DNA of 5,039 bases, taken from assembly GCA_020853455.1 (NCBI GenBank), contig JADYYV010000340.1, forward strand, positions 1 to 5,039, in the 5' to 3' direction. The notes below the pieces were generated by a model that saw only the letters and a list, made by a program, of their open reading frames with translations, did not search any database and was not told where the DNA came from. The translations under genes were made by a program, and so were the position numbers. Shown here in pieces: positions 1 to 5,039 of this stretch. Position 1 is the stretch's first letter; every line of letters starts with the position of its first letter. The stretch is from Alphaproteobacteria bacterium. GTDB lineage: Bacteria; Pseudomonadota; Alphaproteobacteria; Micavibrionales; UBA2020.

Positions 1-597
1 GACCAGCAGCGCCTTCAGCGGCACATCGGGGTCGCCATGCGGGGGCGGCAGGCGTTTGACGACCGCTTCCAGCAAATCGTCGATGCCGATGCCGGATTTG
101 GCGGAGGTCAGCACGGCGTCGGATGCGTCGATGCCGATCACATCCTCGATCTGCGTGCGCACGCGCTCCGGCTCCGCAGCCGGCAGGTCGATTTTATTGA
201 TAACAGGAATGATTTCGAGGTTGTTGTCGATCGCCTGATAGACGTTGGCGAGCGTCTGCGCCTCCACGCCCTGCGACGCATCCACCACCAGCAGCGCGCC
301 TTCGCAGGCGGCCAATGACCGCGACACTTCATACGCGAAATCGACGTGGCCGGGCGTGTCCATCAGGTTCAGCTGATACGTCTCGCCGTCCTTCGCCTTG
401 TACATCAGGCGCACGGTCTGCGCCTTGATGGTGATCCCGCGTTCGCGTTCGATCTCCATGTTGTCGAGGATCTGTTCCTTCATCTCGCGCGCTTCCAACC
501 CGCCGCAGCGCTGGATGATGCGGTCGGCAAGGGTTGACTTGCCGTGGTCGATATGGGCAATAATCGAGAAGTTCCGGATGTGCTTATGTTCTGTCAT
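1..597 (-). CDS. lepA: Elongation factor 4 (LepA), N-terminal 199 residues, cut by the left edge
   Basis: This is a ribosome-associated translational GTPase of the EF-G-like family that acts on stalled or mistranslocated ribosomes. All 199 visible codons are open. The GTPase motifs appear in order: AHIDHGKST at residues 14-22 (P-loop), RGIT at 53-56 (switch I), DTPGH at 80-84 with His84, NKID at 134-137, and SAK at 165-167. The start MTEHKHIRNFSIIAHIDHGK is typical of LepA and sets it apart from EF-Tu, EF-G and TypA, as does the stretch after NKID (LPAAEPERV). The family is about 600 residues long, so roughly the first third is present: the G domain and the beginning of domain II. The start at 597 fits the family exactly. 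Its ribosome binding site is weak (GAAAGA a few bases upstream). The gene is divergent from the EF-hand gene, with a short shared control region. Confidence 0.97.
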   Translation of the reverse strand, partial: MTEHKHIRNFSIIAHIDHGKSTLADRIIQRCGGLEAREMKEQILDNMEIERERGITIKAQTVRLMYKAKDGETYQLNLMDTPGHVDFAYEVSRSLAACEGALLVVDASQGVEAQTLANVYQAIDNNLEIIPVINKIDLPAAEPERVRTQIEDVIGIDASDAVLTSAKSGIGIDDLLEAVVKRLPPPHGDPDVPLKALLV

Positions 598-626
598 AAT
601 TCTTTCGTCTTTTCGGTCGATGGCGC

Positions 627-655
627 AGAATAAAGCCTTGTTTTGATTGGTGCAA
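627..655 (-). promoter_or_regulatory. Possible sigma-70-like promoter for lepA
   Basis: On the minus strand TTGCAC (650-655) and TATTCT (627-632) are separated by exactly 17 bases, about 30 bases upstream of the lepA start. The matches to TTGACA and TATAAT are only partial (3/6 and 4/6), and the -35 box would overlap the first codon of the divergent EF-hand gene. Position and spacing favour it, but the sequence match alone is weak. Confidence 0.2.
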
Positions 656-1488
656 TGATGAAATCCCGCTTCTTCCCTGCTGTTTTTATTTTCCTTATTA
701 CTGTTTTATACCTCGGTATAGCGGGAACAGCGCGTGCGGAAGAAGCCCTGCCGGAAAAAATCCAGCGCAACTGGGCGGCACCCGACTGCGGCAAATACGA
801 GGAAGCCCTTGTGTTGAGCCGTTTTTTTTACTTCCGTTCCACAAAAAAGGACATGACCCTGCTGCCGGCCGAGCTGGACGGCAAGATGGGGGACTACTGG
901 CATCTGAAACTGGGCAACGACATCGCCCCCGTGCGGCTGGAGGAAGACGGCGTGCTGAAAATCGGCGCGCCCGCCGCCAGCAGCAAGAAATCCCAGAAAT
1001 GGGACGGCCTCACCCTCGACAGCACCGAAGAATATATGGGCTGTTCCAGCACGCCCAAACTGGTGCCGAAGCTGATGGTGCGGCTGATGCGCTATATCGA
1101 CCGCGTGAAGCTGCAATGCACGGTATCCGTCACCAACGAATGCGCGGGCGTGCTGTTCAAGATGGCGGATGAAGACAGCAACAAGAAACTGGTGAAGAAA
1201 GAAATCCAGCGCGCGGTCGCCTCCACCATCATCTTCGCCGAACTCGCCGAGAAGCAGACAGTGACCGATAAACAATCCCTCGACCTCATCAAGAAATCAC
1301 AGGCCGATGGCGGCGCGATTGCGGATGAACTCTTGAAGACCTACGACAAAGACAATTCCAAAAGCCTCGACTACAACGAACTCATGGAAAACTTCCACGC
1401 CCCCGCCCTGCCTATTGTGAAGGAAACGCTGGTGAAGGCAGGCACGATTTTGCCGTCGTTCAAGGTGATTGCGATGGGGTTGGATTGA
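655..1488 (+). CDS. Secreted EF-hand calcium-binding protein of unknown function
   Basis: Read from ATG 655, this is a 277-residue exported protein; an in-frame TTG at 643 and an ATG at 658 are alternative starts. Residue numbers here count from the TTG at 643, so subtract 4 for the ATG 655 product. The N-terminus has a Lys/Arg pair, a hydrophobic core (about residues 10-28) and an ARA-EE site near 32, a typical Sec/signal peptidase I signal. Two 12-residue EF-hand loops are visible. Loop 1 is 176-187 (D176, D178, N180, K182, E187). Loop 2 is 235-246 (D235, D237, S239, S241, D243, E246). Both have the hydrophobic residue at loop position 8 and both have Lys where Gly is usual at position 6. 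Four cysteines (49, 134, 159, 167) remain after signal removal and could form disulfides in the periplasm. The first 140 mature residues match no family I recognise. Calcium binding is inferred from the loops; the cellular role is unknown. The stop overlaps the next start by one base, suggesting translational coupling. Confidence 0.85.
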   Translation: MMKSRFFPAVFIFLITVLYLGIAGTARAEEALPEKIQRNWAAPDCGKYEEALVLSRFFYFRSTKKDMTLLPAELDGKMGDYWHLKLGNDIAPVRLEEDGVLKIGAPAASSKKSQKWDGLTLDSTEEYMGCSSTPKLVPKLMVRLMRYIDRVKLQCTVSVTNECAGVLFKMADEDSNKKLVKKEIQRAVASTIIFAELAEKQTVTDKQSLDLIKKSQADGGAIADELLKTYDKDNSKSLDYNELMENFHAPALPIVKETLVKAGTILPSFKVIAMGLD

Positions 1489-1868
1489 TGAAGTACTTTT
1501 GGACTACAGTAGGTCTCAGCATAGGAACAACTTCACAGGCGTACGGACAGGCAACCACAGTCATAGACACTGGCGCAGATTACTTTCACTCCACCAGCAC
1601 AAATCTCTTTTGGCCAATCCTGTTTTTAATTTATTCGATTTGCTGCGTATTGATGTATTTTCAAAAAAAGAAAAAACAGGCTCAACAAACTATAATTATT
1701 AATCTTTCGAAATATAAAGTCTTAGCGTTAGTTTTTGCTGCGCTATCATTGATAATATTTGCCTCTAACTCGCAGAAATGCCTAGCGACCATTCGCGAAA
1801 AACCAACTTATTGCCTACAGCCAAACAATCCATTCAAATATTATTTGATGACGATGGGCCGAAAATAA
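1488..1868 (+). CDS. Small two-transmembrane-segment protein, unrecognised, AT-rich
   Basis: This 126-residue protein starts at an ATG whose A is the last base of the upstream stop (TGATG), so it is probably translated by coupling with the EF-hand gene. Visible parts: a weak signal-like N-terminus ending near AYGQA (residues 18-22), a first membrane segment at about 40-58, a Lys-rich loop (QKKKKQ, 59-64), a second membrane segment at about 77-93, and a C-terminal tail with two cysteines (98 and 109). By the positive-inside rule the Lys loop is cytoplasmic and both ends are periplasmic, where the two cysteines could pair. I do not recognise the family. Base composition is very different from the neighbours: 140 G+C in positions 1501-1860 (39%), and 31 of 120 in 1621-1740. 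That suggests recent acquisition or a fast-evolving gene. A chance ORF of this length with two clean membrane segments is unlikely. Confidence 0.7.
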   Translation: MKYFWTTVGLSIGTTSQAYGQATTVIDTGADYFHSTSTNLFWPILFLIYSICCVLMYFQKKKKQAQQTIIINLSKYKVLALVFAALSLIIFASNSQKCLATIREKPTYCLQPNNPFKYYLMTMGRK

Positions 1869-1927
1869 CAACCTACATCATCCTCGTGATGGGTGGATGA
1901 CGGTGTTGACGTGGAGTGACGACAGTT

Positions 1928-1963
1928 GAATTGTCACACTGGCGAAAGCCGTGATGACATTTC
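1928..1963. terminator. Imperfect hairpin between convergent genes, possible bidirectional terminator or degenerate palindromic repeat
   Basis: Fourteen base pairs close on a GAAA tetraloop (1944-1947). The stem pairs 1928-1930 with 1961-1963, 1932-1936 with 1955-1959, 1937-1939 with 1951-1953, and 1941-1943 with 1948-1950. It has one T-T mismatch and single-base bulges at 1940 and 1954. It lies 59 bases past the stop of the plus-strand membrane gene and 20 bases past the stop of the minus-strand small gene, a natural place for shared termination. Neither side has a proper T-run, so it is not a textbook intrinsic terminator. The GGCGAAAGCC core resembles short intergenic palindromes that recur in many proteobacterial genomes (inference). 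Confidence 0.35.
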
Positions 1964-1983
1964 CAATTCCATTGATTTTGATT

Positions 1984-2199
1984 TCAGAACCATTCAACGA
2001 TCCACCCAGCTTCTGCAAAAAAGCGTTGAAGTGCTTCCATATCCTCGACCCAGCTGTCGAATCCGTTCAACATATCAGGTGCGGCGGCGGTCAGGATCAG
2101 AAAACCTCCCGTATTCTCTCTATCATCAACTACCTTGATATAGCTGCCTACATCGTCATGCGCTACAATCTTGCCTACATTGCCGATTTTGATTTCCAT
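1984..2199 (-). CDS. 71-residue acidic protein, unrecognised, downstream of sua5
   Basis: This is a short soluble protein with no signal peptide or membrane segment. The start MEIKIGNVGKIV and the following IKVVDD and GGFLILT stretches alternate hydrophobic and polar residues, suggesting beta strands. The second half (about residues 47-66, WVEDMEALQRFF and after) looks helical, and the protein ends in a Trp-rich strand (WIVEWF). Asp and Glu outnumber Lys and Arg. It begins 13 bases after the sua5 stop, with AGGAG six bases before its ATG, so co-transcription and perhaps coupling with sua5 are likely. Size, acidity and beta-then-helix layout resemble many small immunity proteins and stand-alone orphan domains, but that is only an analogy; no partner toxin is visible. 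I prefer this reading over the opposite-strand ORF covering 1951-2250 because of the ribosome binding site, the ATG and the protein-like composition. Confidence 0.75.
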   Translation of the reverse strand: MEIKIGNVGKIVAHDDVGSYIKVVDDRENTGGFLILTAAAPDMLNGFDSWVEDMEALQRFFAEAGWIVEWF

Positions 2200-2205
2200 T
2201 ACTGG

Positions 2206-2210
2206 CTCCT
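2206..2210 (-). promoter_or_regulatory. Ribosome binding site AGGAG for the 71-residue protein
   Basis: AGGAG on the minus strand lies six bases before the ATG at 2199, between the sua5 stop (2213-2215) and that start. It is the best-matching Shine-Dalgarno sequence I found in the window. It is the main support for the small gene and its start. Confidence 0.75.
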
Positions 2211-2212
2211 AG

Positions 2213-3244
2213 TCAAAAAGGTGCCCCAGGAGCATGGCTGCCCAAGTTAGTATTTTGCGCCCCAGCCGCACGCTTCAACCGGTCGTTGATTGCGATGCCC
2301 AATCCCGTCTGCGGAATGTCCATCACGGCGATGCCGGAAAACCCGCCGGCGTCCAGCTGGTGGAGCATCGAAAACAGATTTGCGGCGGCGGTGGTGAGGT
2401 CGCCGGTTTCGCTGAGGTTCATCAGCGCGCCTGCGGGCAGGTCGCGGGCGGAACCGCCTCCTTTGATGCCCATGAATTTGATGGAGCCGAAGGCGAGCAG
2501 CGCTTCGCCGGGCGCGACATCGACAGCCTTGAGGCGCAAGGGCGTTTTGGGCGCGTAATGTTTCAGCAACTGGCCGGGGGATTTGGGCGCGTCGGTCACA
2601 GCCTCGAATTCTACCTCGATCTTTTCACCCAGCGCCATTTCGATGTCTTCGCGCGTGATGCCGCCGGGGCGGAGCATGACGGGGGTTTCGCCCGTCAAAT
2701 CCAGCACGGTTGATTCCAATCCCACAGCCGCCTTGCCGCCCGCCAAAATCAATCCGGCGCGGTCGCCCAAGCTTTGCGCCACATGCTGCGGCGTGGTGGG
2801 GCTTAAACTGCCCGACGCATTCGCGCTGGGCGCGGCGATGGGGCGGCCGAGCGCGGCGATCAATGCGCGGGCGACGGGATGCACCGGCGCGCGCACGGCT
2901 TGTGACGGCAGGCCCGCGCTGGTCAGCAGCGAGAGTTTCGCATCGGCGCGGCGCGGCAAAATCAATGTCAGCGGCCCCGGCCAGAAAATACTGGCAAGCA
3001 GCGCGGCGCGGGCGTTGAAGGTGACGAACTGTTCGGCCTCCGCCTTGTCGTTCACATGGATGATGACGGGGTTGAAACTGGGGCGGCCCTTGGCCTCGAA
3101 TATCTTCGCAACCGCCGCATCATTCGTCGCATCCGCGCCAAGGCCATAAACCGTTTCGGTCGGCAGCGCGACGAGTTCGCCGGCGCGCAGGCGGTCGGCG
3201 GCGCGTTTTATATTTTCTTCGGTGGCGTTGAGGATTTCAGGCAT
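2213..3244 (-). CDS. tsaC: L-threonylcarbamoyladenylate synthase, Sua5-type (TsaC/Sua5/YrdC family)
   Basis: This cytoplasmic enzyme makes L-threonylcarbamoyl-AMP from threonine, bicarbonate and ATP. The TsaD complex then uses it for t6A at position 37 of ANN-reading tRNAs. At 343 residues it is the long Sua5 form, not the roughly 190-residue TsaC/YrdC form. The YrdC domain spans about 8-205, with PTETVYGLGADAT (28-40), KGRP (52-55), FNP (57-59), WPGPLT (88-93), APSANASG (138-145), and GLESTV and LRPGG (175-180, 191-195). The interdomain linker carries the Sua5 signature SPGQLLKHYAP (222-232). A Sua5 C-terminal domain covers about 236-330 and ends with the usual NDRLKRAA (320-327). About 15 further residues of low character follow, ending in GAPF, and may be a lineage-specific or drifted tail. 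The ATG at 3244 matches the family N-terminus; its ribosome binding site is weak. Upstream lies the palindromic element, and a small gene follows closely. Confidence 0.96.
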   Translation of the reverse strand: MPEILNATEENIKRAADRLRAGELVALPTETVYGLGADATNDAAVAKIFEAKGRPSFNPVIIHVNDKAEAEQFVTFNARAALLASIFWPGPLTLILPRRADAKLSLLTSAGLPSQAVRAPVHPVARALIAALGRPIAAPSANASGSLSPTTPQHVAQSLGDRAGLILAGGKAAVGLESTVLDLTGETPVMLRPGGITREDIEMALGEKIEVEFEAVTDAPKSPGQLLKHYAPKTPLRLKAVDVAPGEALLAFGSIKFMGIKGGGSARDLPAGALMNLSETGDLTTAAANLFSMLHQLDAGGFSGIAVMDIPQTGLGIAINDRLKRAAGAQNTNLGSHAPGAPF

Positions 3245-3252
3245 AGCTGGAT

Positions 3253-3394
3253 AGTACCCTCACCCTAGCCCTCTCCCAGAGGGAGAGGGGACTGGAGACT
3301 TTTGCTGACGCAAAAGAAACAAGATTTTTTATCTTGTTGCGAAGCAACCCAAGAATCCCCTCTCCCTCTGGGAGAGGGTTAGGGTGAGGGTACT
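3253..3394. repeat. 142-base palindromic intergenic element (REPIN- or MITE-like)
   Basis: Two arms, 3253-3291 and 3356-3394, are inverted copies over 39 bases with one difference (G3268 facing T3379, a G-U pair in RNA). Each arm is also a hairpin by itself: CCCTCTCCC and GGGAGAGGG around a three-base loop (3269-3289 and 3358-3378). The 64-base centre holds further small palindromes. These are 3299-3305 with 3310-3316, 3318-3325 with 3331-3338, and GTTGC with GCAAC (3336-3348); the last two are mutually exclusive. The arms carry TA just inside the outer ends, which would fit a TA target duplication around a 35-base inverted repeat. The element fills most of the gap between the anmK stop and the sua5 start. 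It carries no ORF, so a transposase would have to act in trans. Similar CCCTCACCCTAACCCTCTCCC-type repeats are, from memory, common between proteobacterial genes. Confidence 0.85.
3318..3338 (-). terminator. Possible weak terminator for anmK inside the palindromic element
   Basis: On the minus strand AACAAGAT and ATCTTGTT form an 8-bp stem around five A residues and are followed by TCTTTT, about 70 bases past the anmK stop. The stem is AT-rich and the T-run is broken, so termination would be inefficient. The same bases can instead pair in GTTGC-GCAAC. Confidence 0.2.
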
Positions 3395-3409
3395 TCGCCG
3401 CGCAAAACA

Positions 3410-4495
3410 TCACGCCGCATCCGCCACATGGTTGAGCTTGCCGCCCACCATCGGTTGCGGCACGCCGGTTGTTTTGGGGAAGCTGATGGGCAGGCCGCGA
3501 TAGCTGCGGACGGCCATATAAGCAAACGCCTCCGCCTCGATCGCGTCGCCATTAAGCCCGATATCGTCGATGGAGATCACGGGAACGCCAAGGCGTTCGC
3601 GCAGCATTTTCATGATGGTGGCGTTCAAACGCCCGCCGCCCGCGACAATCCATTCCTTGGGCTTTTCGGGCAGGAAGAACAGGCCGTTTTCGACCGCACC
3701 CGCCGTATAGGCGGCGAGTGTCGCCGCGCCGTCCTCGACCGATAAATCTTTCCATGCGGAAGACACCAGATCGTTGCGGTCGAGCGATTTGGGCGGTTTT
3801 TCGCAGAAGAATTTATGGTTCAGCAATTCGCGCAAAACGGTTTCGTTGACCTTGCCGCGCGCGGCGGTTGCGCCGTTTTCATCGTGCTTCTGCCCGGTTT
3901 TTTGCAGCATCCAGTCGTCGATGAGCGCATTGCCGGGGCCGGTATCGAAGGCGATGACTTCCGCGCCGACATAGGTGACGTTGGCGACGCCGCCGATATT
4001 CAAAAACGCGAGCGGCTCTGTTCGGCCCGCTGCAATCGCCTGATGGTAAACAGGCACCAGCGGCGCGCCCTGCCCGCCCGCCAGCACATCGGCAGTGCGG
4101 AAATCGTTCACGACGGGAATCCCCGTCAGCTGTGCCAGCAGCGCGCCGTCGCCCAGCTGGCAGGTCCATTTCTGTGCGGGATCATGCGCGATGGTCTGGC
4201 CATGAAAACCGATCAGGTTGATGTCGGCCGGTTTCAGGCTCAACTGCGCCAGCAAGGCCTTAACGACATTCGCCTGCGCAACCGTAATCTCCCGCTCCAG
4301 GTCGCGGGTCGCCGCCAGTTTGTCTTTGGTGATGTTCAGCACGGCGCGGATTTTCCGGCGCAGCGCGTCGTCATAGGGAACGGTCAGGAAGCCGAGGCGT
4401 GCGATATGCCGCTCGCCATCCGTTTCGATCAGGGCGGCGTCGATGCCGTCCAGTGAAGTGCCGCTCATGAGGCCGATAACATGAAATTTTTTCAT
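3410..4495 (-). CDS. anmK: Anhydro-N-acetylmuramic acid kinase AnmK
   Basis: This cytoplasmic peptidoglycan-recycling enzyme opens the 1,6-anhydro ring of anhydroMurNAc and phosphorylates it with ATP, giving MurNAc-6-phosphate. The length of 361 residues is normal for the family, which belongs to the ASKHA (actin-like ATPase) fold. Motifs in order: GLMSGTSLDGID (8-19, phosphate loop), GFHGQTI (96-102), FRTADVLAGGQGAPLVP (132-148), NIGGVANVT (166-174), FDTGPGNALID (183-193, with the conserved acidic residue expected in catalysis), KSLDRND (236-242), AGGGRLN (285-291, nucleotide-binding region), GDAIEAEAFAYMAVR (316-330) and TTGVP (342-346). Nothing essential looks missing. The ATG at 4495 (MKKFHVIGLMSGTS) fits the family; only a weak GAAG precedes it. 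The upstream gene ends 56 bases earlier on the same strand, so an operon is possible. No murQ or other recycling gene is visible. Confidence 0.97.
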   Translation of the reverse strand: MKKFHVIGLMSGTSLDGIDAALIETDGERHIARLGFLTVPYDDALRRKIRAVLNITKDKLAATRDLEREITVAQANVVKALLAQLSLKPADINLIGFHGQTIAHDPAQKWTCQLGDGALLAQLTGIPVVNDFRTADVLAGGQGAPLVPVYHQAIAAGRTEPLAFLNIGGVANVTYVGAEVIAFDTGPGNALIDDWMLQKTGQKHDENGATAARGKVNETVLRELLNHKFFCEKPPKSLDRNDLVSSAWKDLSVEDGAATLAAYTAGAVENGLFFLPEKPKEWIVAGGGRLNATIMKMLRERLGVPVISIDDIGLNGDAIEAEAFAYMAVRSYRGLPISFPKTTGVPQPMVGGKLNHVADAA

Positions 4496-4551
4496 GCTTC
4501 AAGAATGCCCCTGCAAAAACGTGCTGTAAACGATTATTTAACCGCGCAAAA

Positions 4552-5039
4552 TCAGAAACGGCGGCGGTATCCGCCGGGGCGGGAAGAACGCGGTTCTTCG
4601 GGTGCGGGGGCCGGCGACGCGCCGCCGCCGAATGCCTTGGAAACCTTCTCGATTTCCTTTGCCAGATCGCAATAGGCCTTGCCCTGTTCGGCAATCGCGC
4701 CGCTGCCGGGCCGGCCGGGGAAATAATCGCTCATGTCCTCGCGCACCTGCGCCGCCGATTTCAGCTTGCCGGACAGGTTGTCCAGCTGGTCGGTGGTGAA
4801 ATGCGACGGGATGGTCGCATCCGTCAGGTTCGCCACGAACGCATCGCCCAGCTTCACCAGCACGCGGGTCGTGTTTTCCAGCGTATAAACGCCGTCAGCC
4901 GACTTGAAATCCTGCCGCATAAACGTATCGAACACGCCAGCCATGCTTTCCAGCAGCTCCGCCCGTTCCAGCGCCGTGCGCGCGACGCTGCGCATCATGT
5001 ACCCGAATTCGCGCGCCAGTTTCTCCCCCGCCGCGATAA
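4552..5039 (-). CDS. Unrecognised cytoplasmic protein, C-terminal 161 residues, start beyond the right edge
   Basis: The reading frame is open to the right edge. An ATG pair at 4993-4998 is available, but no ribosome binding site lies close upstream, and the codons before it (GEKLAREFGY) read as normal protein, so the gene probably begins outside the window. The visible part is mainly helical and soluble. It has amphipathic stretches in ALERAELLESMAGVFDTFM, a DQLDNLSGKLKSAAQV helix and AYCDLAKEIEKVSKAF, with no membrane segment. The last 25 residues are low in complexity: Gly, Ala and Pro-rich, then Arg-rich, ending GGYRRRF. This looks like a disordered basic tail that might contact nucleic acid or acidic partners (inference only). 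I do not recognise the family. It precedes anmK on the same strand with a 56-base gap, so the two may be co-transcribed. Confidence 0.82.
   Translation of the reverse strand, partial: IAAGEKLAREFGYMMRSVARTALERAELLESMAGVFDTFMRQDFKSADGVYTLENTTRVLVKLGDAFVANLTDATIPSHFTTDQLDNLSGKLKSAAQVREDMSDYFPGRPGSGAIAEQGKAYCDLAKEIEKVSKAFGGGASPAPAPEEPRSSRPGGYRRRF
4562..4576 (-). terminator. Possible terminator hairpin at the end of the right-edge gene
   Basis: CGGCGG and CCGCCG pair in six GC pairs around a three-base ATA loop. The minus strand then runs into T-rich sequence with interruptions (CCGTTTCTGATTTTG). The hairpin lies inside the last codons of the gene, over the Gly-Tyr-Arg region, so it may be only a product of GC-rich codons. 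If real, it would partly separate this gene from anmK. Confidence 0.2.

Noticed and set aside
643..654. TTG start for the EF-hand protein
   Set aside because: It has no Shine-Dalgarno at proper spacing, and two in-frame ATG codons at 655 and 658 give a normal signal peptide start (MMKSR or MKSR).
706..1275. 189-residue minus-strand ORF inside the EF-hand gene
   Set aside because: It is His- and Gly-rich with the look of an antisense shadow. The plus frame has a signal peptide and EF-hand motifs.
1876..1902. Small hairpins CATCA-TGATG and CATCATCC-GGATGACG after the membrane gene
   Set aside because: They are short or mismatched and alternative to each other, with no T-run after them; the hairpin at 1928-1963 is much stronger.
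1951..2250. 99-residue plus-strand ORF opposite the small minus-strand gene
   Set aside because: It has no ribosome binding site, crosses into the end of sua5 on the other strand, and shows unlikely composition. The minus-strand reading has AGGAG, an ATG and operon placement.
2583..3149. 188-residue plus-strand ORF opposite sua5
   Set aside because: It is Ala- and Ser-rich and lies wholly within the YrdC domain of the real gene, with no motif of its own.
3253..3394. The two inverted arms as a CRISPR array or simple intrinsic terminator
   Set aside because: There are only two copies, inverted not direct, and no T-run follows either arm.
3815..4456. 213-residue plus-strand ORF opposite anmK
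   Set aside because: The minus strand carries every AnmK motif in one frame, so this is an antisense shadow of GC-rich coding sequence.
4502..4530. Promoter for anmK from TTTACA and CATTCT with a 17-base gap
   Set aside because: The -35 box is good (5/6) but the -10 matches at only 3/6, and transcription would start almost on the start codon.
4993..4998. ATG pair as the true start of the right-edge protein
   Set aside because: There is no ribosome binding site close upstream, and protein-like codons continue to the window edge. It cannot be excluded without more sequence.

Overview
The window looks like chromosomal DNA from an alphaproteobacterium. The N-terminal third of LepA reads like alphaproteobacterial EF4, and the coding sequence is mostly GC-rich (hand-counted 60-base lines in several genes reach 62-73% GC). 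I cannot name the genus. I see no phage, transposase, CRISPR, tRNA or rRNA genes.

Layout. Positions 1-597 (minus) hold the start of lepA, which runs off the left edge. A 57-base divergent gap separates it from a plus-strand pair. That pair is a secreted protein with two EF-hand loops (655-1488) and, overlapping it by one base, a small AT-rich protein with two predicted membrane segments (1488-1868). A convergent gap with a strong imperfect hairpin (1928-1963) follows. The rest is minus strand. In transcription order it holds an unrecognised protein running in from the right edge (4552-5039), anmK (3410-4495), a 142-base palindromic intergenic element (3253-3394), a Sua5/TsaC-type gene (2213-3244), and a 71-residue unrecognised protein (1984-2199). 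That last gene starts 13 bases after the sua5 stop, behind a clear AGGAG ribosome binding site.

How the genes relate. Three are familiar housekeeping genes: LepA (translation), Sua5/TsaC (first step of tRNA t6A37 formation) and AnmK (peptidoglycan recycling). They share no pathway, so their adjacency is probably just local gene order. The parts worth a second look are the accessory ones: the EF-hand/membrane protein pair with its sharp GC drop to about 39%, the small protein attached to sua5, a possible decayed copy of that protein's start just past its stop, and the REPIN- or MITE-like element between anmK and sua5. I found no clear evidence of a complete new defence or mobile system.
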